A DNA stretch of 13,559 nt from JADFNO01 sp965369945 (GTDB lineage: Bacteria; Planctomycetota; Phycisphaerae; Phycisphaerales; SM1A02), in NCBI GenBank assembly GCA_965369945.1, contig CBDUST010000103.1, forward strand, positions 1 through 13,559. Reading direction: 5' to 3'. Under the pieces are notes generated by a model. That model saw only the letters and a list, made by a program, of their open reading frames with translations, did no database searches and had not been told where the DNA came from. Every line of letters begins with the position of its first letter. Positions within the stretch are counted from its first letter, which is position 1. Below, piece by piece: positions 1 through 5,818 of this stretch. A program made the position numbers and the translations under genes.

Positions 1-1
1 G

Positions 2-1045
2 GATATCGGTTGGGTGACCGGCCACAGCTATATCGTCTATGGCATTTTGCCAACGCGCGTTCCGACGGTGATGTATGAAGGTGCGCCGAACTTTCCAGCG
101 GAGGATCGCTTCTGGGATATCGTTCAGCGCCACAAAGTCACACAGTTCTATACCGCGCCGACCGCGATCCGTGCGTTTATGAAATGGGGTGATAAGCATC
201 CAACCAAGCACGATCTTTCGAGTCTGAAGGTGTTGGGAACTGTGGGTGAGCCGATCAACCCCGAAGCATGGATGTGGTATCGCCGAATGATCGGCGGTGA
301 ACGTTGCCCGATCGTTGATACATGGTGGCAGACGGAGACGGGCGGGCACATGGTTACGCCGCTACCCGGCGCGACGCCGACGGTGCCTGGTTCGTGTACG
401 TTGCCGTTCTTTGGTATCGATGCTGCTGTCGTGAACGATCAGGGCGAGGAGCAACCCCCTAACGTGGGCGGGTTGCTTGTCATTCGCAAGCCTTGGCCGG
501 CGATGCTTCGCGGGATCTATGGTGATCGGCAGCGGTTCATCGACACGTACTTCACGCGCATCGACGGCATGTACTTTGCCGGTGACGGCGCTCGGCGTGA
601 TGAGCGCGGTTACTTTTGGATCATGGGTCGTGTCGATGATGTGATCAACGTGGCGGGCCATCGTTTGGGAACGATGGAAGTTGAGTCGGCGCTGGTGAGT
701 CACGAGGCGGTGGTGGAAGCGGCGGTGGTGGGGATGCCGCACGAGATCAAGGGGACCGGTATCGCGGCGTTCTGCACGCTTGACCCGCAGCATGTTCCAT
801 CCGGTGATGGTCAACTTGATGCGATGAAGAAGGCGCTTCGCGAGCATGTTGCAAAGGAAATCGGCGCGATCGCCAAGCCGGATGTGATTCGCTTTACTGA
901 TTCATTGCCCAAGACGCGGTCCGGCAAGATCATGCGGCGATTGCTTCGGGACATCGCAGCAGGCACTGAGGACATCACGCAGGACACGACAACGCTGGAG
1001 GATTTTTCAGTCCTCGCCAAACTGCGCGAGTCCGAGGAGGGATAA
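2..1045 (+). CDS. acs: Acetyl-CoA synthetase, C-terminal part (5' end outside window)
   Basis: AMP-forming acetate-CoA ligase, cytoplasmic: it activates acetate to acetyl-AMP and then acetyl-CoA. The open frame is already running at base 2 and begins with the Acs signature DIGWVTGHSYIVYG, so the gene continues to the left; about 347 of the usual roughly 650 codons are present. Visible signatures are the core motif DTWWQTETGG (codons at 317-346), whose second Trp is the one that restricts the pocket to acetate in characterised Acs enzymes, then GMYFAGDGARRDERGYFWIMGRVDD (hinge Asp region, written here only as the A8-type motif around 568-640), NVAGHRLGTMEVE, and the C-terminal SLPKTRSGKIMRR. 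The lysine of SGK (926-928) is the catalytic lysine that is reversibly acetylated in studied Acs proteins. The GTG at 14 is internal and is not a start. The stop is TAA at 1043-1045. A propionyl-CoA synthetase is less likely given the WWQTETGG pocket. Confidence 0.95.
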   Translation, partial: DIGWVTGHSYIVYGILPTRVPTVMYEGAPNFPAEDRFWDIVQRHKVTQFYTAPTAIRAFMKWGDKHPTKHDLSSLKVLGTVGEPINPEAWMWYRRMIGGERCPIVDTWWQTETGGHMVTPLPGATPTVPGSCTLPFFGIDAAVVNDQGEEQPPNVGGLLVIRKPWPAMLRGIYGDRQRFIDTYFTRIDGMYFAGDGARRDERGYFWIMGRVDDVINVAGHRLGTMEVESALVSHEAVVEAAVVGMPHEIKGTGIAAFCTLDPQHVPSGDGQLDAMKKALREHVAKEIGAIAKPDVIRFTDSLPKTRSGKIMRRLLRDIAAGTEDITQDTTTLEDFSVLAKLRESEEG

Positions 1046-1058
1046 GGTTCTTTCTTAT

Positions 1059-1095
1059 CCCCCTCTCCTCCCGGGAGAGGGGCTAGGGGTGAGGG
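1059..1095. repeat. GC-rich palindromic element between convergent genes
   Basis: Arms CCCCTCTCC (1060-1068) and GGAGAGGGG (1074-1082) form a 9-bp stem around a 5-base loop, with CTCCCGGGAG as a nested perfect palindrome; a G-rich tail, CTAGGGGTGAGGGT, follows at 1083-1096. It lies between the acs stop (1045) and the end of the minus-strand membrane-protein gene (1137), so it could act as a bidirectional terminator, although there is no clear U-tract. The wording (CCCTCTCC...GGGAGAGGGG...GGGGTGAGGG) matches a dispersed repeat style I associate with many bacterial genomes. Only this one copy is in the window, so the repeat status is inference. Confidence 0.55.
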
Positions 1096-1136
1096 TTCTT
1101 AGAGTATCGCCCCAGATTGACAGATCCGCCTCGAAC

Positions 1137-1949
1137 TTAGCTATCGCCCTCCTCGCGCTCGATCGCTTCACCTTCAACCGTCAATCGCGCGGGGTGGCCG
1201 TACCAAGGATTTGATCTCCGCCCCGCTGGGTATTTCTCTTGTAACAACGTCGTGACATCCTGCATCGTTCCCTCAGCGGCAATCCACCCGCCGAGAATAT
1301 CCTGGAAGTCGCCGCGGCAATGCTCGCACTTCTTCGTGCTGTCGAATCGGATCGGGCACCAGAACGACTCGACATTGCGCAGCATTTCCGAGGCCAGCGA
1401 CCACACGCCGGTCATCCAATCGCAATACAAACACCAAATCAGGTCGTAGCCTACGAGCCCGTGGAACTTGTGACGGGAGACACGGATCCATTCTCGGCTG
1501 CGGTACTTGGGAAGTCGGGCTGTCCACGTCACGGGCGGATACACGAAATATTGTACAAGTCGGACCGCTCAGAATCCCGGCACGGCCCAGGCGGTCCACC
1601 ACATCGCGAATTGATTGCGCCATGGACCGACGAGTCGGTTGAGCGTGGAAAAAATGCGCGGCCCTTTGCGCGCTGCCGGATGCGCCAGTTCGTGCAGCGC
1701 CACCCACAGCAACATGGCCGAGAACTGCCCGCCAATCGCTGCGCCGAGTCCAGCCCAACCTGCGAGAATCGCTCCGACTATCGCCAGCAACGCTGTGAAG
1801 TAAAAGATCACGACGTCCAGTGCGGGGGCATAGCACAACCAATCGGAGAACGCTCGGCCAGGGCGACCGAGCTTCGAGATCAGATGCAGTATCCCAGCTC
1901 CGAAGAGGAGAGCTGCGACTGTCGCGATGTAAACCAAGAGCGCATTCAT
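1137..1949 (-). pseudogene. Integral membrane protein interrupted by an in-frame TGA
   Basis: No named family recognised. The reading frame is continuous from ATG 1949 to TAA 1139-1137 (271 codons before the stop) except for TGA at 1571-1569 (codon 127). The start is set by AGGTGG (minus strand, 1962-1957), 7 bases upstream; a TTG at 1955 is in frame but overlaps the previous stop. Residues 1-126 hold hydrophobic segments at about 3-24, 43-73 and 76-86, then HELAH (86-90), which resembles an HExxH zinc motif, and a Trp-rich stretch FAMWWTAWAVPGF. Residues 128-270 hold two CxxC pairs (CLYC at 173-176, CEHC at 208-211) plus Cys198, suggesting metal binding. The downstream half has no ribosome site before its first GTG (1544), so I read this as one gene with a nonsense codon (mutation or sequence error), not two genes. 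It is last in the operon, 2 bases after the aminotransferase stop. Confidence 0.6.
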
Positions 1950-1951
1950 CT

Positions 1952-2851
1952 TCAAACCACCTGCACGCCTTCGTGTGCTGTAAGTTGGGCGTAAAGCGTA
2001 CTCAAACGCATCGTAATCTTTCCTACCTCGTCATCGCCGATCGATCGGCCGTCAACGGTGCTGATGGTCGCAAGTTCGCCCATTGTGCCGGTGCAAAACA
2101 TTTCATCAGCGCGATAGATTTCAGTGAGCGAGATGTCTTTTTCTTGATATGGGATGTTGTTAGCCGCGCATAGTTCCAAGACCGTCGCGCGCGTGATCCC
2201 TTCCGGGCAAGCGACACAGTGCGGCGTCCTCACCACGCCTTTTTCAACAATGAAGACATGCGTTGCGTTTGTCTCGGCGACGAATCCGCGTACATCAAGC
2301 ATCAGCGCATCGTCCGCCCCAGCAATGTTCGCTTCGATCTTCGCCAGGATCGACTGAATCAAATTGCAGTGATGGATTTTGGGATCCAAGCAGTCCGGTG
2401 GGAAGCGGCGCACTGAACTGGTAACAAGCGTTAGCCCGCCCTTGTCGTAGACAGGAGGCTTATGTTCGGCCAGGACGATCAACGTTGGACCTGATTGGTT
2501 GAGCCGAGGGTTCATGCCGGATGTGATCTTGATGCCGCGCGTAAGTGTCAGACGAATGTGAACGCCATCGGTCATGCTGTTGGACGCAAGCGTCTTCTTG
2601 ATTTCGTCGGTAACCTGCTCGTGCGATGGGATTTCATCAAACGCCAGCGCGAGCGCCGAGCTGCGCAGCCGATCAAGATGTTGGTTGAGTTTGAAGATTC
2701 GCCCGTCATAGAGGCGCAAGCCTTCCCAAACAGCGTCGCCACCCTGCACAGCCGAGTCGAATGGGCTTATGCCTGCTTCATCGCGCGGCAAGAGCTTGCC
2801 ATTAATGTTGATCAGTATGTTGCGATTTGCCTCGTTGAATTGCTGCAACAT
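1952..2851 (-). CDS. Class IV aminotransferase (branched-chain/D-amino-acid aminotransferase-like)
   Basis: PLP-dependent fold type IV protein of 299 residues, close to the usual family length of about 280-310; cytoplasmic. ATG 2851 is chosen because it starts 8 bases after the upstream stop (2860) and just before the family N-terminus INGKLLPRDEAGISPFD; a longer frame from 2908 would overlap the upstream gene by about 50 bases. Recognisable family stretches are GDAVWEGLRLYDG (38-50), RLTLTRG (100-106), LAKIEANIAGADDALMLD (169-186), GFVAETNATHVF (189-200, Glu193 being the expected PLP-nitrogen ligand), PEGITRATVLEL (216-227) and TGTMGEL (254-260). The lysine segment reads DPKIHHCNL (156-164): relative to the common IKSLN pattern the lysine position is His160, and Lys158 lies two residues earlier. 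The substrate cannot be named. It resembles the C-terminal half of plant branched-chain-aminotransferase-like proteins, whose N-terminal half resembles the neighbouring gene (from memory). Confidence 0.85.
   Translation of the reverse strand: MLQQFNEANRNILININGKLLPRDEAGISPFDSAVQGGDAVWEGLRLYDGRIFKLNQHLDRLRSSALALAFDEIPSHEQVTDEIKKTLASNSMTDGVHIRLTLTRGIKITSGMNPRLNQSGPTLIVLAEHKPPVYDKGGLTLVTSSVRRFPPDCLDPKIHHCNLIQSILAKIEANIAGADDALMLDVRGFVAETNATHVFIVEKGVVRTPHCVACPEGITRATVLELCAANNIPYQEKDISLTEIYRADEMFCTGTMGELATISTVDGRSIGDDEVGKITMRLSTLYAQLTAHEGVQVV
1957..1962 (-). promoter_or_regulatory. Ribosome binding site deciding the membrane-protein start
   Basis: AGGTGG on the minus strand, 7 bases before ATG 1949, inside the last codons of the aminotransferase gene. 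It supports ATG 1949 over the overlapping TTG 1955. Confidence 0.6.
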
Positions 2852-2859
2852 CGTTGAAC

Positions 2860-3585
2860 TCACGCCTGTAAACGGATCGTGTAAAGACTCTGGTAGTAGG
2901 CTAGGCATTCATCGTACAGGGTTTGCAGATGCTCCGGCACCGGATCAGCCTCGGCAACATACGGCTTGAAGCCGGTTGATCTCTCAACGGCGTCGTACCA
3001 GTGCTTGGCCCAGATGCCATCCGTATCGCGCGGACCGGCAGGCCAAGTCAGCATGGAATCGGTGAACTGAACGCCGACGGCTTCGCACAGTTGTGTCAGC
3101 AATTCTCGCGGATGCTCCAACACCTCCTTGGCGTCAAGTACCGGAGGTGTATCGCCTTGCCTTTTTGCCAATTCGAAAATCTCAAGTTGTTGGGGCAGAC
3201 CTGTATCATCAATCGTCGGGTTTGGCGTGACTTTGATAAGTGACGTGAGCATCTCGCGCGGATCACGAATCAAAAAGCAATTGGTGACTTCCTTGAGCCA
3301 AGTGCGATCAATTTCCGGCAGCAAGTGATGGGCCATGTGCTTTTGATAGAAAACGGGCTTCTCATGGGGAATCGGACCGGTGAGCTGGTCGATCACCTTG
3401 CGCCAATCCGTGTCGTGATGGTCGATTACCTCTTGAGCTCCCGGGTGGTCTTTGCCGGTCACCTTGAGGTAGTGTGCATAGAGTGGTTCATCACAGACGA
3501 TCGTGTCGGCGCGGTTTCCCCACGACCGTATCATGGCGGTTGAGATATTCCGAGGGCCGGACCACATGGCGATTCTGACGGTCAT
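2860..3585 (-). CDS. Sulfotransferase-like P-loop protein
   Basis: A 241-residue cytoplasmic protein with a sulfotransferase-type fold. MWSGPRNISTAMIRSWG (7-23) matches the 5'-phosphosulfate-binding loop, and CFLIRDPREMLTSL (103-116) matches the 3'-phosphate-binding segment (Arg107, Ser115) of PAPS-dependent sulfotransferases. CDEPLYAHYLK (31-41) follows the P-loop, as in the family I know from plant BCAT-like fusion proteins and bacterial stand-alone homologs. ATG 3585 is chosen because the family starts with VRIAMWSGPRN; the upstream extension to 3681 would run into the divergent gene and is not protein-like. GTG 3594 is an alternative start, and no strong ribosome site is visible. It is first in a minus-strand operon, 8 bases before the aminotransferase. 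Whether it transfers sulfate is unproven; the acceptor is unknown. Confidence 0.8.
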   Translation of the reverse strand: MTVRIAMWSGPRNISTAMIRSWGNRADTIVCDEPLYAHYLKVTGKDHPGAQEVIDHHDTDWRKVIDQLTGPIPHEKPVFYQKHMAHHLLPEIDRTWLKEVTNCFLIRDPREMLTSLIKVTPNPTIDDTGLPQQLEIFELAKRQGDTPPVLDAKEVLEHPRELLTQLCEAVGVQFTDSMLTWPAGPRDTDGIWAKHWYDAVERSTGFKPYVAEADPVPEHLQTLYDECLAYYQSLYTIRLQA

Positions 3586-3665
3586 AGCGTTCACATTTGG
3601 CGCATAACAAAAGACATCAGAGGATAATCGCAAAATCAGGTAGAACATGCTTGGGCCAATTCGCG
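3586..3665. promoter_or_regulatory. Divergent intergenic promoter region
   Basis: An 80-base, AT-richer gap between the divergent sulfotransferase-like and papain-like genes. On the minus strand TTGCGA (3633-3628) and TGTTAT (3609-3604) are 18 bases apart and each matches 4 of 6 consensus positions, a weak sigma-70-type candidate for the minus operon. On the plus strand GATAAT (3623-3628) matches 5 of 6 -10 positions, but I see no -35 at normal spacing. Both calls are by eye only. Confidence 0.3.
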
Positions 3666-5021
3666 ATGGAAACTGAGACACTTATCCAGGCTGGCGCACG
3701 GTCGATCGAGGCCTTGGCCCCGGCGCTCGCCGGGTTGGAGGAATGCTCGGGGGAGTTGGACGCGGCTCGGGCGGGGCTTGATCGGGGACATTTCACCCCG
3801 GCTGAGGATGAGTTGCTGCAAACGTGGTTTGCGCGGCACCTTACCGCTCGAGCGGCCCTGCTGGAGACCATCGCTGAGCTAAAGCCCTTGGCCCGCGGCG
3901 AGCTGGAAGGGATCGACGAGCAGACACAGCTCCGTTGTTTTGTGCTGGCCTACACGGCAGCCTGCCTGCTGGTTCGATCCGCGCGGTATCTCGTCGGGAC
4001 GTTCGCGACCGACAAAGTTGTGCAGCGCAAACTCAACGAAGCTGAGCCGCGTTTTCGGATACCTGCCAAGCAATACACGACAATCTATAAATCTTTGACC
4101 AGCCCCAGGAATGCGTGGGAGCTGCTTCAATCAATGCGGTTTGCAGATGAGAACCGTCAGGCGATCGAAACGCTGCGCAACGATTCTCAGCTTGGACCCG
4201 TGGTCGAGTACCTTGGCGACTCAGAGGAGTCGCTTCGAATCGGTGTTGGTCAATACGCCAAAGCGCGATTGCGCTATCGGTGGCATGCGCTGCGTAGACG
4301 GCGGGCAACAGCCGTTCAGCGCGGAATCTTCGGAGTAGCGGAGGCGTTCGGCCGACTTGTCGCGGACGTCCACAATCCGTGGCACACCAAACGCGTGAAT
4401 CGATCAGTTCAATCACAACTGGCCGAGTTACTTGCGCCCGGCGATGTCATCGTCACGCGACATGATGATGCGCTGAGCAACTTGGCGCTTCCAGGGTATT
4501 GGCCTCATGCGGCGCTTCACATCGGTTCGGCAGCAGAGCGTGCGCGCTTGAGTATTGATCTCGATCCGGATCGTGCGACCCGCTGGGTTGATCCAGTGCG
4601 CGTCTTGGAGGCGCGCAAGGACGGCGTACTGTTTCGCGAGCTTACGGATACGCTGGACGTTGACGCGGTGGCTGTGATCCGCCCGCACTTGAGCCGGGCC
4701 CAGCTCGCCCAAGCCATTTCCCGGGCGATTACGCACGAGGGCAAGCTCTACAACTTTGATTTTGACTTCTTCCGAGCGGATCGGCTGGTCTGCACTGAGG
4801 TTGTCTACCGTGCGTATGACGGTGTTGGACCGATGCAGTTCTCACTGACGTCGCGGGCTGGGCGGTTGACACTCTCTGCTGAGGATCTGCTGGATATGGC
4901 CGTGGAGAACCGCGGCTTTGAGCCGATCGCGGTCTTCGGGACCAGCGACACGTTGCAAGCGGTCCAGACAGGCCCGGAGACGGGCAACGCGCTCGCCGCA
5001 AGTTATCGCCAAGGCAAGTAG
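3666..5021 (+). CDS. Permuted papain-like amidase (YiiX/YaeF-type NlpC/P60) with long helical N-terminus
   Basis: A 451-residue protein. The C-terminal part (about 250-430) fits the circularly permuted NlpC/P60 or papain-like family (YiiX/YaeF/DUF830 type), in which the catalytic His precedes the Cys. LLAPGDVIVTR (255-265) opens the domain, GYWPHAALHIG (277-287) carries the expected catalytic His281, and FDFFRADRLVCTEVVYRAY (366-384) carries the expected Cys376 with Glu378 next to it. Residues 1-245 are mostly charged and helical, with no similarity I recognise; no signal peptide or convincing membrane span is seen, although 91-105 is mildly hydrophobic. ATG 3666 is the first ATG in frame; TTG 3651 is an alternative and the ribosome site is weak. 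Family members act on amide or thioester bonds in peptidoglycan-like, lipid or peptide substrates; which one applies here cannot be read. It is monocistronic and convergent with the next gene. Confidence 0.75.
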   Translation: METETLIQAGARSIEALAPALAGLEECSGELDAARAGLDRGHFTPAEDELLQTWFARHLTARAALLETIAELKPLARGELEGIDEQTQLRCFVLAYTAACLLVRSARYLVGTFATDKVVQRKLNEAEPRFRIPAKQYTTIYKSLTSPRNAWELLQSMRFADENRQAIETLRNDSQLGPVVEYLGDSEESLRIGVGQYAKARLRYRWHALRRRRATAVQRGIFGVAEAFGRLVADVHNPWHTKRVNRSVQSQLAELLAPGDVIVTRHDDALSNLALPGYWPHAALHIGSAAERARLSIDLDPDRATRWVDPVRVLEARKDGVLFRELTDTLDVDAVAVIRPHLSRAQLAQAISRAITHEGKLYNFDFDFFRADRLVCTEVVYRAYDGVGPMQFSLTSRAGRLTLSAEDLLDMAVENRGFEPIAVFGTSDTLQAVQTGPETGNALAASYRQGK

Positions 5022-5024
5022 ACG

Positions 5025-5039
5025 CGCTGCACAGCAGCG
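5025..5039. terminator. Small hairpin between convergent genes
   Basis: CGCTGC (5025-5030) and GCAGCG (5034-5039) form a 6-bp GC stem with a 3-base loop, directly after the papain-like gene stop (5021) and before the end of the convergent HTH gene (5056). No U-tract follows on either strand, so termination is only a guess. Confidence 0.25.
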
Positions 5040-5055
5040 TTCGGTCGCGCGCGGG

Positions 5056-5277
5056 TCAGCTGCGCGGACTAAATATCTGATCACCTCGCACCGTAGATCG
5101 AGCACGTTCTCGCAGATTCAACAGCACGTGATCGATTGTGCTGGTTGGAATGTCGAGTACGAGCCCGATTTCTTGCGGCGTCATCCGGTCACAATATCGT
5201 AGTGACAAGACATAACGCTCGGTCTGCGACAATGTGTGTTTGAACCGTGTCACGAAAGAGGCTTCCTTGCCGTGCAT
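5056..5277 (-). CDS. Small sigma-70 region 4-like helix-turn-helix protein
   Basis: A 73-residue protein made almost entirely of one sigma-region-4-type HTH. LSQTERYVLSLRYCDRMTP (16-34) resembles the LxxxERxVLxLRY start of sigma region 4, and PQEIGLVLDIPTSTIDHVLL (34-53) matches the HTH with its EIGxxLxIPxSTI pattern, followed by NLRERAR. There is no region 2, so it cannot by itself be a full sigma factor. It would be a DNA-binding or RNA-polymerase-binding regulator, an anti-sigma-like decoy or a remnant. ATG 5277 is backed by AAGGAAGG 6 bases upstream, and the stop is TGA at 5058-5056, so this is a well-formed gene. It is divergent from gspF across about 540 bases and convergent with the papain-like gene. 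Target unknown. Confidence 0.75.
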   Translation of the reverse strand: MHGKEASFVTRFKHTLSQTERYVLSLRYCDRMTPQEIGLVLDIPTSTIDHVLLNLRERARSTVRGDQIFSPRS

Positions 5278-5818
5278 ATCGAACCTTCCTTTGTTCGAAC
5301 GTGTGCTGAGTCTTCTCGGCCGCCTTGCCCTCAGCGTGTGCTTCCGTGTATTGCCGTCATCCTCTGGGAACTGAATTCAAATGACCCGGCCGACTGGGGC
5401 GAGATCATCGCTGCTGGCGGTGGGTTTGTAAAGCGCGGATGTCAAATCGGGTGCGGTGTATCGTAACGCCCCAGCAACCGGATCATGATTGTCCGGCGCA
5501 GCGTCGATGCGATTGCGCATATTCCGCCGCGTGAGATTGATGAGCGTGAGCCTGATCGAGACGATGTGCAATCAAACAACGCGCAATTGTCGTCGCCGAA
5601 TATTTTGCTAACCTGCAGCTGACTTCGATCACCGGCCGTGGGTGCTGATGCGGACCCCAGGCCGGTGGGTTCTGCCGGTGCATGCCGTACCCGTCCAGTC
5701 CGGATACGAGGCGCATGTGCTGCTGCTACTTGGGTTTGCGCACCAGGGCAATCATTCCATTTCGCCTGCAACCGACCGGAGTTTGGACCAAAGAACCAAC
5801 AGGCGGTACTACGGAACC
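5278..5818. other. Long divergent intergenic region, no convincing gene
   Basis: About 540 bases separate the small HTH gene (minus) from gspF (plus). Open frames here lack ribosome sites and recognisable proteins. The best is a 45-codon plus-strand frame from ATG 5485 to TGA 5622, of charged, protein-like composition but with a stop just upstream and no ribosome site. A weak plus-strand promoter-like pair is TTGTCG (5587-5592) and TAACCT (5609-5614), with a 16-base spacer. Promoters for both flanking genes should lie here. No tRNA, no gspE remnant that I can recognise, and no direct repeat stand out. Confidence 0.4.
5284..5291 (-). promoter_or_regulatory. Strong ribosome binding site of the small HTH gene
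   Basis: AAGGAAGG on the minus strand, 6 bases before ATG 5277. It argues that the 73-codon frame is really translated. Confidence 0.7.

Noticed and set aside
362..847. 161-codon minus-strand open frame inside acs
   Set aside because: Arg/His-rich antisense shadow of a clear acs gene.
1569..1600. Selenocysteine or code change at the in-frame TGA
   Set aside because: No clear bacterial SECIS-like hairpin seen by eye right after the TGA, and TGA is the normal stop of most genes in the window.
1320..1994. 224-codon plus-strand open frame opposite the membrane-protein gene
   Set aside because: Arg/Ser/Gln-rich composition; the minus strand shows membrane helices, CxxC pairs and operon spacing.
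5485..5622. 45-codon plus-strand frame in the long gap
   Set aside because: Composition is protein-like, but there is no ribosome site, no known domain and a stop just upstream; kept only as a note in the gap description.
5442..5771. 109-codon minus-strand frame in the long gap
   Set aside because: Low-complexity Ser/Arg/Ala composition, no start signal, no recognisable fold.
5642..5818. Extended N-terminus of gspF by 59 codons
   Set aside because: The family N-terminus MAAFQYIARD starts exactly at ATG 5819; the extension has no similarity to GspF.
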